Part shown: positions 1 to 12,602 of the stretch, piece after piece | How positions within the stretch are numbered: position 1 is the first letter of the stretch | Layout of the letters: every line of letters begins with the position of its first letter | Assembly: GCA_947623455.1 (NCBI GenBank) | Contig: OX392536.1 | Span: 14,255,282 to 14,319,281 of the forward strand | Source of the DNA: Mimachlamys varia | Taxonomy: Eukaryota; Mollusca; Bivalvia; Pectinida; Pectinidae | Length of the DNA: 64,000 bases | Reading direction: 5' to 3' | Position numbers and translations under genes: made by a program | The notes under the pieces: generated by a model | Database searches by the model: none | What the model saw: the letters and a program-made list of their open reading frames with translations, nothing else | Told to the model about the DNA's origin: nothing

Positions 1-1552
1 AAACTATTGGCTAGCTGATTCTTTCCCCCTCTGTTTTATCTAAAGGGGGAAACTAATGGCTAGCTGATTCTTTCCCCCTCTGTTTTACCTAAAGGGGGAA
101 ACTATTGGCTAGCTGATTCTTTCCCCCTCTGTTTTATCTAAAGGGGGAAACTATTGGCTAGCTGATTCTTTCCCCCTCTGTTTTATCTAAAGGGGAAACT
201 ATTGGCTAGCTGATTCTTTCCCCCTCTGTTTTACCTAAAGGGGGAAACTATTGGCTAGCTGATTCTTTCCCCCTCTGTATTTTATCTAAAGGGGGAAACT
301 ATTGGCTAGCTGTTTCTTTCCCCCTCTGTTTTATCTAAAGGGGGAAACTATTGGCTAGCTGATTCTTTCCCCCTCTGTTTTACCTAAAGGGGGAAACTAT
401 TGGCTAGCTGATTCTTTCCCCCTCTGTATTTTATCTAAAGGGGGAAACTATTGTCTAGCTGATTCTTTCCTCCTCTGTATTTTATCTAAAGGGGGGAAAC
501 TATTGGCTAGCTGATTCTTTCCCCCTCTGTATTTTATCTAAAGGGGGAAACTATTGGCTAGTTGATTCTTTCCCCTCTGTATTTTATCTAAAGGGGGGAA
601 ACAATTGGCTAGTTGATTCTTTTCCCCTCTGTATTTTATCTAAAGGGGGAAACTATTTGCTAGCTGATTCTTTCCCCCACTAAATTTTATCAATAAGGGG
701 AAACTAATATTTGCAAGCTGAATTTTTCCCCTCTGTATTTTTTCTATAGGGGAAAACTATATTGGCTAGCTGATTCTTTCCCCTCTGTATTTCATCTAAA
801 GGGGGAAACTATTGACTAGCTGATTCTTTCCCCTCTGTAATTTATCTAACGGGGGAAACTATTGGCTAGCTGATTCTTTCCCCCTCTGTATTTTATCTAA
901 AGGGGGAAACTATTGGCTAGCTGATTATTTCCCCCTCTGTTTTTTATCGATAGGGGAAACTATTGGCTAGCTGATTCTTTCCCCCTCTGTTTTATCTAAA
1001 GGGGGGAAACTATTGGTTAGCTGATTCTTTCTCCCTCTGTTTTATCTAAAGGGGGAAACTATTGGCTAGCTGATTCTTTCCCCCTCTGTTTTATCTAAAG
1101 GGGGGAATCTATTGGCTAGCTGATTCTTTCCCCCTCTGTTTTATCTAAAGGGGGAAACTATTGGCTAGCTGATTCTTTCCCCCTCTGTATTTTATCTATA
1201 GGGAGGAAACTATTGGTTAGCTGATTCTTTCCCCTCTGTATTTTATCTATGGGGGAAAACTATTGGCTAGCTGATTCTTTCCCCCTCTGTTTTATCTAAA
1301 GGGGGAAACTATTGGCTAGCTGATTCTTTCCCCCTCTGTATTTTATCTATGGGGGAAAACTATTGGCTAGCTGATTCTTTCCCCCTCTGTTTTATCTAAA
1401 GGGGGAAACTATTGGCTAGCTGATTCTTTCCCCCTCTGTATTTTATCTATGGGGGAAAACTATTGGCTAGCTGAACCTTTCCCCACTTTATTTTATCTAT
1501 TGGAGAAAACTATTGGCTAGCTGATTCTTTCCCCCACTGTATTTTATCTATA

Positions 1553-1568
1553 GGGGGGGGGGGGGGGG
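1553..1568. repeat. Poly-G run, 16 bases
   Basis: The G5 tract of one 49-bp unit has expanded to 16 G. A second expansion lies at 2076-2096. Confidence 0.9.
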
Positions 1569-2075
1569 AACTATTTGCTAGCTGATTCTTTCCCCCACTG
1601 TATTTTATCTATAGGGGGAAACTATTGGCTAGCTGATTCTTTCCCCTCTCTATCTTATCTATAGGGAGAAACTATTGGCTAGCTGATTATTCCCCCCACT
1701 GTATTTTATCTATGAGGGAAAACTATTGGCTAGCTGATTCTTTTCCCACTGTATTTTATCTAAAGGGGGAAAACTATTGGCTAGCTGATTCTTTCCCCTC
1801 TCTATTTTATCTATAGGGAGAAACTATTAGCTAGCTGATTCTTTCCCCCTCTGTATTTTATCTATAGGGGGAAACTAATATTGGCTAGCTGATTATTTCC
1901 CCCACTTCATGTTAACTATAGGTGAAACTTTGGCTAGCTGATTATTTCCCCCTCTGTTTTTTATCTACAGGGGGAAATTAATATTGGCTAGCTAATTATA
2001 TCCCCACTGTATGTTATCTATAGGGGGAAACTGATATTGGCTAGCTGATTATTTCCCCACTGTATTTTATCTATA

Positions 2076-2096
2076 GGGGGGGGGGGGGGGGGGGGG
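2076..2096. repeat. Poly-G run, 21 bases
   Basis: The G tract of one unit has expanded to 21 G. Length may be unreliable, as long G runs are error-prone in sequencing. Confidence 0.9.
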
Positions 2097-2491
2097 ACTA
2101 TTGGCTAGCTGATTCTTTCCCCCTCTGTATTTCATCTAAAGGGGAACCTATTGACTAACTGATTCTTTCCCCCTCTGTATTTCATCTAAAGGGGAACCTA
2201 TTGACTAACTGATTCTTTCCCCCTCTGTATTTTATCTATAGGGGGGAAACTATTGGCTAGCTGATTCTTTCCCCCTCTGTATTTCATCTAAAGGGGAACC
2301 TATTGACTAGCTGATTCTTTCCCCCTCTGTTTTATCTATAGGGGAAACCATTCACCAGATTGTAATAATTTGAGTGCTATCACTCAGTTAAAAGTTCTGT
2401 AAAACTGATTTACTGTAAATATATTTCTCCCATATCTCGCCATGTTAATGTTGGATAGATCAGTTTGCCCATATAAGAAAGCTATGTAAAG

Positions 2492-2815
2492 ACAAGAGGC
2501 CCATGGGCCTTAACGGTCACCTGAGTTTTGATGTAAGTACCAATTATTGCATATTTGGGTCTGGAGAAGAACATTTTGAAGATTTAACTTATTTGACCCC
2601 CTTTGGCCCCTCCCTTAGGCCCCTAGGGGGTAAGTTCCATACAATTCACAATTTTGGTGCATCTTTCGCCAGGGCAGGTTCCTTGCCAAATTTCATTCAA
2701 ATTTTTTCAGGGGTTGAGAAGAAGTTAAAAATGTAAATTGTTTATGGACACAATATGACGCAGAACAAAAGACGATTACAATAGGTCACTTGAGACTTTG
2801 TCTCAGGTGACCTAA
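2492..2815 (+). mobile_element. Short non-autonomous element, single core unit
   Basis: It begins ACAAGAGGCCCATGGGCCT, containing a perfect 14-bp palindrome, followed by GGTCACCTGAG. It ends with the inverse CTCAGGTGACC and then CTAAAA, so it has subterminal inverted repeats and about 324 bp. The same ends delimit the 2.3-kb element at 20742-23052, which differs in having its middle part tandemly expanded. A 77-codon frame inside has no recognisable protein. The class is inferred to be pearl/Helentron-like or another non-autonomous DNA element, and no transposase is present. Short unique sequence (2346-2491) separates it from the 49-bp array. Confidence 0.75.
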
Positions 2816-3269
2816 AACTCTATATCCTGCGACAATGACATTACGTTATGAATATGGTCAATTCTTATGCCGAAAACAAAAAAAAGGGGAAGCGGGGAAA
2901 TTAAAACCTTTCAGTTTTTAATCATGAAAGCTGAGATTCGTTTTTGTTTGAATCTCGCTAACTGATTCATTTTCGTCAAAAACCACTCACAGGAAAACTT
3001 GATATTTTGAAAATGGTAGCCGGTCAAAAGGTATTCTCATGGTTTTTGAGCTCATTCAGATAGTTGAAATGAGAGAAAAATACTCTTTTATTAATAAAGG
3101 TGTAAGATAGGGAAATTCCACTCTTTGGTAAAACCTTGGCTTATATCTTATAAAATATCAATTTTCTATACTTTCATTAGTTAGTTAGTTACGAGTTTAA
3201 CGCCTATGCAGACACCGATTTACATCGGAGTTGCGCCCGGCGTGAATTCTATACTTTCAGCTGCCTTAC
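2816..3269. other. Intron sequence after the IPT/TIG exon
   Basis: Non-repetitive AT-rich sequence. At 2933-2956 GAGATTC and GAATCTC form a 7-bp stem around a T-rich loop. No gene is visible on either strand. The donor of the IPT/TIG exon sits at the right end. Unlike the EGF exon donors it is not repeated. Confidence 0.6.
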
Positions 3270-3424
3270 ACTTTTATAGTGAGGAACTTGTTTTGACCCT
3301 TGACCAGGATTTTCACTTGCGTGCCATTGTTTTGCCTGAAGAACCTTCCTCTGATTGTAACCTCTGTGCCACCAGCTACTGGACCAAATGCTGGTTCCAA
3401 CGTCTCCGAGTCAAACATAGGATT
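3270..3424 (-). CDS. Internal exon, IPT/TIG-like domain start
   Basis: A 155-bp exon read on the minus strand. The acceptor TGTTTGTAG precedes AATCCTATG, and the donor is AAAAGT|GTAAGG. In frame it gives NPMFDSETLEPAFGPVAGG followed by TEVTIRGRFF and, after a short loop, VKILVKGQN. The GPxxGGTxVTIxGxxF string is the hallmark of IPT/TIG immunoglobulin-like domains of plexins, MET-type receptors and fibrocystin-like proteins. In this frame a TAG codon forms the acceptor itself and a TAA sits at the donor, so the open stretch is bounded by splice sites as expected of an internal exon. The start is phase 0, matching the phase-0 end of the exon at 16959, and the end is phase 2. The rest of the domain should lie in a further exon that I could not identify. 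The plus-strand 90-codon frame here is a shadow. Confidence 0.72.
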
Positions 3425-3565
3425 CTACAAACACAATCAGAATTCATCTTACCATTAATGCAAAAATATGACAAGTAAAATATAGACCTACAATAATGCA
3501 TTTGTCAATCTATGAAAACCATGATGAAACTGCTAAAAGCGACATTACTGGGTGACACCACATCA

Positions 3566-6500
3566 GTGATAATCCTAGGATACCAGGTAAACCTTACTGG
3601 ACTATGACCTGTTAATATTGTGATAATCCTAGGATACCAGGTAAACCTTACTGCATGGACTGTGACCTGTTAATACTGTGATAATCCTAGGATACTAGGT
3701 AAACCTTACTGGACTGTGACCTGTTAATTCTGTGATAATCCTAGGATACCAGGTAAATCTTACTGGACTGTGACCTGTTAATACTGTGATAATCCTAGGA
3801 TACCAGGTAAACCTTACTGGACTGTGACCTGTTAATACTGTGATAATCCTAGGATACCAGGTAAACTTTACTTGACTGTGACCTGGTAATACTGTGATAA
3901 TCCTAGGATACCGAGTAAACTTTACTGGACTGTGACCTGTTAATACTGTGATAATCCTAGGATACCAGGTAAATCTTACTGGACTGTGACCTGTTAATAC
4001 TGTGATAATCCTAGGATACCAGGTAAACCTTACTGGACTGTGACCTGTTAATACTGTGATAATCCTAGGATACCAGGTAAACCTTACTGGACTCTGACCT
4101 GTTAATACTGTGATAATCCTAGGATACCGAGTAAACTTTACTGGACTCTGACCTGTTAATACTGTGATAATCCTAGATCATACCAGGTAAACCTTACTGG
4201 ACTGTGACCTGTTAATATTGTGATAATCCCAGGATACCAGGTAAACCTAAATGGAATGTGACCTGTTAATACTGTGATAATCCCAGGATACCAGGTAAAC
4301 CTTACTTGACTGTGACCTGTTAATATTGTGATAATCCCAGGATACCAGGTAAACCTTCTGGACTGTGACCTGTTAATACTGTGATAATCCTAGGATACCA
4401 GGTAAACCTAAATGGAATGTGACCTGTTAATACTGTGATAATCCTAGGATACCAGGTAAACCTTATTGGACTGTGACCTGTTAATACTGTGATAATCCTA
4501 GGATACCAGGTAAACCTTACTGGACTGTGACCTGTTTATACTGTGATAATCCTAGGATACCAGGTAAACCTTACAGGACTCTGACCTGTTAATACTGTGA
4601 TAATCCCAGGATACCAGGTAAACCTTACTGTACTCTGACCTGTTAATACTGTGATAATCCTAGGATACCAGGTAAACCTAAATGGAATGTGACCTGTTAA
4701 TACTGTGATAATCCTAGGATACCAGGTAAACCTTACTGTACTCTGACCTGTTAATACTGTGATAATCCCAGGATACCAGGTAAACCATACAGGACTCTGA
4801 CCTGTTAATACTGTGATAATCCTAGGATACCAGGTAAATCTTACTGGACAGTGACCTGTTAATACTGTGATAATCCTAGGATACCAGGTAAACCTAACTG
4901 GACTCTGACCTGTTAATACTGTGATAATTATCCTAGGATACCTGGTTAACTTTACTGGACTGTGACCTGTTAATACTGTGATAATCCTAGGATACCAGGT
5001 AAACCTAACTGGACTGTGACCTGTTAATACTGTGATAATCCTAGGATACCAGGTAAACTTTACAGGACTCTGACCTGTTAATACTGTGATAATCCTAGGA
5101 TACCAGGTAAACCTTACTGGACTGTGACCTTTTAATACTGTGATAATCCTAGGATACCAGGTAAACCTTACTGGACTGTGACCTGTTAATACTGTGATAT
5201 ACTAGGATACCAGGTAAACCTAACTGGACTGTGACCTGTTAATACTGTGATAATCCTAGGATACCAGGTAAACCTAACTGGACTCTGACCTGTTAATACT
5301 GTGATAATCCTAGGATACCAGGTAAACTTTACTGGACTCTGACCTTTTAATACTGTGATAATCCTAGGATACCAGGTAAACCTTACTGGACTGTGACCTG
5401 TTAATACTGTGATAATCCTAGGATACCAGGTAAACCTAACTGGACTGTGACCTGTTAATACTGTGATAATCCTAGGATACCAGGTAAACTTTACAGGACT
5501 CTGACCTGTTAATACTGTGATAATCCCAGGATACCAGGTAAACTTTACAGGACTGTGACCTTTTAATACTGTGATAATCCTAGGATACCAGGTAAACTTT
5601 ACTGGACTGTGACCTGTTAATACTGTGATAATCCTAGGATACCAGGTAAACTTTACAGGACTGTGACCTGTTAATACTGTGATAATCCCAGGATACCAGG
5701 TAAACTTTACTGGACTCTGACCTGTTAATATTGTGATAATCCTAGGATACCAGGTAAACTTTACTGGACTGTGACCTGTTAATACTGTGATAATCCTAGG
5801 ATACCAGGTAAACCTTACTGGACTGTGACCTTTTAATACTGTGATAATCCCAGGATACCAGGTAAACTTTACTGGACTCTGACCTGTTAATACTGTGATA
5901 ATCCTAGGATACCAGGTAAACCTTACTGGACTGTGACCTTTTAATACTGTGATAATCCCAGGATACCAGGTAAACCTAACTGGACTCTGACCTGTTAATA
6001 TTGTGATAATCCTAGGATACCAGGTAAACCTTACTGGACTGTGACCTTTTAATACTGTGATAATCCCAGGATACCAGGTAAACCTAACTGGACTCTGACC
6101 TGTTAATATTGTGATAATCCTAGGATACCAGGTAAACCTAACTGGACTCTGACCTGTTAATACTGTGATAATTATCCTAGGATACCTGGTTAACTTTACT
6201 GGACTGTGACCTGTTAATACTGTGATAATCCTAGGATACCTGGTTAACTTTACTGGACTGTGACCTGTTAATACTGTGATAATCCTAGGATACCAGGTAA
6301 ACCTAACTGGACTGTGACCTGTTAATACTGTGATAATCCTAGGATACCAGGTAAACCTAACTGGACTGTGACCTGTTAATACTGTGATAATCCTAGGATA
6401 CCAGGTAAACCTAACTGGACTGTGACCTGTTAATACTGTGATAATTATCCTAGGATACCTGGTTAACTTTACTGGACTCTGACCTGTTAATACTGTGATA

Positions 6501-9500
6501 ATTATCCTAGGATACCTGGTTAACTTTACTGGACTGTGACCTGTTAATACTGTGATAATCCTAGGATACCAGGTAAACCTAACTGGACTGTGACCTGTTA
6601 ATACTGTGATAATCCTAGGATACCAGGTAAACCTTACAGGACTCTGACCTGTTAATACTGTGATAATCCCAGGATACCAGGTAAACTTTACTGGACTGTG
6701 ACCTGTTAATACTGTGATAATCCCAGGATACCAGGTAAACCTTACTGGACTGTGACCTGTTAATACTGTGATAATCCCAGGATACCAGGTAAACTTTACA
6801 GGACTGTGACCTGTTAATACTGTGATAATCCTAGGATACCAGGTAAACCTTACTGGACTCTGACCTGTTAATACTGTGATAATCCTAGGATACCAGGTAA
6901 ACTTTACAGGACTGTGACCTGTTAATACTGTGATAATCCCAGGATACCAGGTAAACTTTACTGGACTGTGACCTGTTAATACTGTGATAATCCTAGGATA
7001 CCAGATAAACCTTACTGGACTCTGACCTGTTAATACTGTGATAATCCTAGGATACCAGGTAAACTTTACTGGACTGTGACCTGTTAATACTGTGATAATC
7101 CTAGGATACCAGGTTAACCTTACTGGAATGTGACCAATTAATACTGTGATAATCCTAGGATACCAGGTTAACCTAAATGGAATGTGACCTGTTAATACTG
7201 TGATAATCCTAGGATACCAGGTAAACCTTACTGGAATGTGACCAGTTAATACTGTGATAATTATCCTAGGATACCTGGTTAACTTTACTGGAATGTGACC
7301 AGTTAATACTGTGATAATTATCCTAGGATACCTGGTTAACTTTACTAGACTGTGACCTGTTAATACTGTGATAATCCTAGGATACCAGGTAAACCTAACT
7401 GGACTGTGACCTGTTAATACTGTGATAATCCTAGGATACCAGGTAAACCTTACTGGAATGTGACCTGTTAATACTGTGATAATCCTAGGATACCAGGTAA
7501 ACCTAAATGGAATGTGACCTGTTAATACTGTGATAATCCTAGGATACCAGGTTAACCTTACTGGACTGTGACCTGTTAATTCTGTGATAATCCTAGGATA
7601 CCAGGTAAACCTAACTGGACTGTGACCTGTTAATACTGTGATAATCCTAGGATACCAGGTAAACTTTACAGGACTGTGACCTGTTAATACTGTGATAATC
7701 CTAGGATACCAGGTAAACCTTACTGGACTCTGACCTGTTAATACTGTGATAATCCTAGGATACCAGGTAAACTTTACAGGACTGTGACCTGTTAATACTG
7801 TGATAATCCCAGGATACCAGGTAAACTTTACTGGACTGTGACCTGTTAATACTGTGATAATCCTAGGATACCAGGTAAACCTTACTGGACTCTGACCTGT
7901 TAATACTGTGATAATCCCAGGATACCAGGTAAACTTTACAGGACTCTGACCTGTTAATACTGTGATAATCCCAGGATACCAGGTAAACTTTACTGGACTG
8001 TGACCTGTTAATACTGTGATAATCCTAGGATACCAGGTTAACCTTACTGGAATGTGACCAATTAATACTGTGATAATCCTAGGATACCAGGTTAACCTAA
8101 ATGGAATGTGACCTGTTAATACTGTGATAATCCTAGGATACCAGGTAAACCTTACTGGAATGTGACCAGTTAATACTGTGATAATTATCCTAGGATACCT
8201 GGTTAACTTTACTGGAATGTGACCAGTTAATACTGTGATAATTATCCTAGGATACCTGGTTAACTTTACTAGACTGTGACCTGTTAATACTGTGATAATC
8301 CTAGGATACCAGGTAAACCTAACTGGACTGTGACCTGTTAATACTGTGATAATCCTAGGATACCAGGTAAACCTTACTGGAATGTGACCTGTTAATACTG
8401 TGATAATCCTAGGATACCAGGTAAACCTAAATGGAATGTGACCTGTTAATACTGTGATAATCCTAGGATACCAGGTTAACCTTACTGGACTGTGACCTGT
8501 TAATTCTGTGATAATCCTAGGATACCAGGTAAACCTAACTGGACTGTGACCTGTTAATACTGTGATAATCCTAGGATACCAGGTAAACCTTACTGGACTG
8601 TGACCTGTTAATACTGTGATAATCCTAGGATACCAGGTAAACCTAACTGGACTGTGACCTGTTAATACTGTGATAATCCTAGGAGACCAGGTAAACTTTA
8701 CTTGACTGTGACCTGGTAATACTGTGATAATCCCAGGATACCAGGTAAACCTAACTGGACTGTGACCTGTTAATACTGTGATAATCCTAGATCATACCAG
8801 GTAAACCTTACTGGACTGTGACCTGTTAATACTGTGATAATCCTAGGATACCAGGTAAACCTTACTGGACTGTGACCTGTTAATACTGTGATAATCCCAG
8901 GATACCAGGTAAACCTAACTGGACTGTGACCTGTTAATACTGTGATAATCCTAGGATACCAGGTAAACCTTACTGGACTGTGACCTGTTAATACTGTGAT
9001 AATATGAGGATACCAGGTAAACCTTACTGGACTGTGACCTGTTAATACTGTGATAATCCCAGGATACCAGGTAAACCTTACTGGAATGTGACCTGTTAAT
9101 ACTGTGATAATCCTAGGATACCAGGTAAACCTAACTGGACTGTGACCTGTTAATACTGTGATAATCCTAGGATACCAGGTAAACCTTACTGGACTGTGAC
9201 CTGTTAATACTGTGATAATCCTAGGATACCAGGTAAACCTTACTGGAATGTGACCTGTTAATACTGTGATAATCCTAGGATACCAGGTAAACCTAAATGG
9301 AATGTGACCTGTTAATACTGTGATAATCCTAGGATACCAGGTTAACCTTACTGGACTGTGACCTATTAATACTGTGATAATCCTAGGATACCAGGTAAAC
9401 CTTACTGGACTGTGACCTGTTAATTCTGTGATAATCCTAGGATACCAGGTAAACCTAACTGGACTGTGACCTGTTAATACTGTGATAATCCTAGGATACC

Positions 9501-12302
9501 AGGTAAACCTTACTGGACTGTGACCTGTTAATACTGTGATAATCCTAGGATACCAGGTAAACCTAACTGGACTGTGACCTGTTAATACTGTGATAATCCT
9601 AGGAGACCAGGTAAACTTTACTTGACTGTGACCTGTTAATACTGTGATAATCCTAGATCATACCAGGTAAACCTTACTGGACTGTGACCTGTTAATACTG
9701 TGATAATCCTAGGATACCAGGTAAACCTTACTGGACTGTGACCTGTTAATACTGTGATAATCCCAGGATACCAGGTAAACCTAACTGGACTGTGACCTGT
9801 TAATACTGTGATAATCCTAGGATACCAGGTAAACTTTACTGGACTGTGACCTGTTAATACTGTGATAATATGAGGATACCAGGTAAACCTTACTGGACTG
9901 TGACCTGTTAATACTGTGATAATCCCAGGATACCAGGTAAACCTAACTGGACTGTGACCTGTTAATACTGTGATAATCCTAGGATACCAGGTAAACCTTA
10001 CTGGACTGTGACCTGTTAATACTGTGATAATATGAGGATACCAGGTAAACCTTACTGGACTGTGACCTGTTAATACTGTGATAATATGAGGATACCAGGT
10101 AAACCTAACTGGACTGTGACCTGTTAATACTGTGATAATCCTAGGATACCAGGTAAACCTAACTGGACTGTGACCTGTTAATACTGTGATAATCCCAGGA
10201 TACCAGGTAAACCTAACTGGACTGTGACCTGTTAATACTGTGATAATCCTAGGATACCAGGTAAACCTTACTGGACTGTGACCTGTTAATACTGTGATAA
10301 TCCCAGGATACCAGGTAAACCTAACTGGACTGTGACCTGTTAATACTGTGATAATCCTAGGATACCAGGTAAACCTTACTGGACTGTGACCTGTTAATAC
10401 TGTGATAATCCTAGGATACCAGGTAAACCTTACTGGACTGTGACCTGTTAATACTGTGATAATATGAGGATACCAGGTAAACCTTACTGGACTGTGACTT
10501 GTTAATACTGTGATAATCCTAGGATACCAGGTAAACTTTACTGGACTGTGACCTGTTAATACTGTGAAAATCCTAGGATACCAGGTAAACCTAACTGGAC
10601 TGTGACCTGTTAATACTGTGATAATCCTAGGATACCAGGTAAACCTTACTGGAATGTGACCTGTTAATACTGTGATAATCCTAGGATACCAGGTAAACTT
10701 TACTGAACTGTGACCTGTTAATACTGTGATAATCCTAGGATACCAGGTAAACCTTACTGGAATGTGACCTGTTAATACTGTGATAATCCTAGGATACCTG
10801 GTTAACCTTACTGGACTGTGACCTGTTAATACTGTGATAATCCTAGGATACTAGGTAAACCTTACTGGAATGTGACCAGTTAATACTGTGATAATCCTAA
10901 GTTACCTGGTTAACCTTACTGGACTGTGACCTGTTAATACTATGATAATCCTAGGATACCAGGTAAACCTTACTGGAATGTGACCAGTTAATACTGTGAT
11001 AATCCTAGGATACCAGGTAAACTTTACTGGACTGTGACCTGTTAATACTGTGATAATCCTAGGATACCAGGTAAACCTTACTGGAATGTGACCAGTTAAT
11101 ACTGTGATAATCCTAAGTTACCTGGTTAACCTTACTGGACTGTGACCTGTTAATACTGTGATAATCCTAGGATACCAGGTAAACCTTACTGGACTGTGAC
11201 CTGTTAATACTGTGATAATCCTAGGAGACCAGGTAAACTTTACTGGACTGTGACCTGTTAATACTGTGATAATCCTAGGATACCAGGTAAACCTTACTGG
11301 ACTGTGACCTGTTAATACTGTGATAATCCTAGGATACCAGGTAAACCTTACTGGACTGTGACCTGTTAATACTGTGATAATCCTAGGATACCAGGTAAAC
11401 CTAACTGGACTGTGACCTGTTAATACTGTGATAATCCTAGGATACCAGGTAAACCTTACTGGAATGTAACCTGGTAATACTGTGATAATCCTAGGATACC
11501 AGGTAAACCTAACTGGACTGTGACCTGTTAATACTGTGATAATCCTAGGATACCAGGTAAACCTAACTGGACTGTGACCTGTTAATACTGTGATAATCCT
11601 AGGATACCTGGTTAACCTTACTGGACTGTGACCTGTTAATACTGTGATAATCCTAGGATACCTGGTTAACCTTACTGGACTGTGACCTGTTAATACTGTG
11701 ATAATCCTAGGATACCAGGTAAACCTTACTGGAATGTGACCAGTTAATACTGTGATAATCCTAAGTTACCTGGTTAACCTTACTGGACTGTGACCTGTTA
11801 ATACTATGATAATCCTAGGATACCAGGTAAACCTTACTGGAATGTGACCAGTTAATACTGTGATAATCCTAGGATACCAGGTAAACTTTACTGGACTGTG
11901 ACCTGTTAATACTGTGATAATCCTAGGATACCAGGTAAACCTTACTGGAATGTGACCAGTTAATACTGTGATAATCCTAAGTTACCTGGTTAACCTTACT
12001 GGACTGTGACCTGTTAATACTGTGATAATCCTAGGATACCAGGTAAACTTTACTGGACTGTGACCTGTTAATACTGTGATAATCCTAGGATACCAGATAA
12101 ACCTTACTGGACTGTGACCTGTTAATACTGTGATAATCCTAGGATACCTGGTTAACCTTACTGGACTGTGACCTGTTAATACTGTGATAATCCTAGGATA
12201 CCTGGTTAACCTTACTGGACTGTGACCTGTTAATACTGTGATAATCCCAGGATACCAGATAAACCTTACTGGAATGTGACCAGTTAATACTGTGATAATC
12301 CT
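3566..12302. repeat. 54-bp minisatellite, about 162 copies, with higher-order repeats
   Basis: The unit includes GGACTGTGACCTGTTAATAC, then TGTGATAATCCTAGGATACC and AGGTAAACCTTACT. Variants include a 4-bp insertion (ATAATTATCC), CTAGATCATACC, TATGAGG, and a TACCTGGTTAAC form. Variant order repeats with a period of about 924 bp near 7125/8049 and about 864 bp near 11113/11977, which shows block duplication. On the gene strand each unit holds TCCA|GTAAGG and CTG|GTATCC, both donor-like. The array lies between the exons at 3270 and 16959 and would be intronic. Frames inside are not coding. Confidence 0.96.
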
Positions 12303-12308
12303 CTGTAC

Positions 12309-12390
12309 CTGTAAAAGATGTGCTACAGCGAGAGGGGTGTCGGAACGAAACCGGTTTTGTAACTTTTGGTGCTTTTATACCCATGGGTGT
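12309..12390 (-). CDS. Candidate short exon of unknown content
   Basis: Low-confidence 82-bp candidate. On the minus strand a pyrimidine-rich stretch ends in TTTGTATAG, followed by 27 open codons (TPMGIKAPKVTKP, then VSFRHPSRCSTSFT) and a donor-like TTTTACAG|GTACAG. The phase-0 start fits the end of the EGF exon at 16959. The phase-1 end does not fit the IPT/TIG exon start, so either another exon is missing or this is not used. The frame stays open into the first 54-bp repeats, where CTG|GTATCC would restore phase 0. I recognise no domain. Another frame over the same bases (starting EMADIFF) runs to a TAG and ends VPTPLSL, and a dispersed-repeat origin is possible. It matters because the 54-bp array starts at its donor. 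Confidence 0.25.
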
Positions 12391-12602
12391 CTATACAAAT
12401 TACCAAGCAAGGGTAATAGAAAAAAATGTCTGCCATTTCCTAGGTAAAGAAAACCGGAAGACACATGGTCAATGTAGGGAATATCTCGGAAGTATTCTGA
12501 GTAATCACAATCTGAATATTTTATTTCAAATTTTAATTGAAAGCTTTTAACTTGCACTGTCAGCATTAAGTACCATGTCAATAAATATTTAAGTTATCGT
12601 AA
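12391..12602. other. Non-repetitive stretch upstream of the candidate exon
   Basis: The minus strand holds two acceptor-like tracts: one ending TTTCTTTACCTAG near 12441, and one ending TTTGTATAG at 12391. Overlapping reading frames of 68-76 codons run on both strands here with no recognisable domain. I do not annotate them as genes. Confidence 0.4.

Larger units (their letters stand above)
1..2345. repeat. 49-51-bp minisatellite, about 47 copies, continues past the left edge
   Basis: The unit runs CTAGCTGATTC, then TTTCCCCC, a short AT-rich stretch, then GGGGGAAA and ACTATTGG. TTTCCCCC and GGGGGAAA are inverted complements, so each unit can fold as a hairpin with a roughly 15-base loop. A 2-bp TA insertion (CTGTATTTT against CTGTTTT) separates the two common unit lengths. 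Divergence is highest at about 660-760 and 1880-2100, and elsewhere copies are nearly identical. No coding frame is supported. The unit resembles the 3' end of the element at 35568-36392. Confidence 0.95.

Noticed and set aside
1..2345. CRISPR-like direct repeats
   Set aside because: Units are contiguous with no unique spacers, and the DNA is eukaryotic. The same holds for every array in the window.
2998..3060. Possible 59-bp phase-2 exon on the minus strand after the IPT/TIG exon, ending CCT|GTGAGT
   Set aside because: The acceptor is weak, the peptide has no IPT/TIG features, and so short an open stretch is expected by chance.
3206..3478. 90-codon plus-strand frame
   Set aside because: It is antisense to the IPT/TIG exon, which has a domain signature and splice sites on the minus strand.
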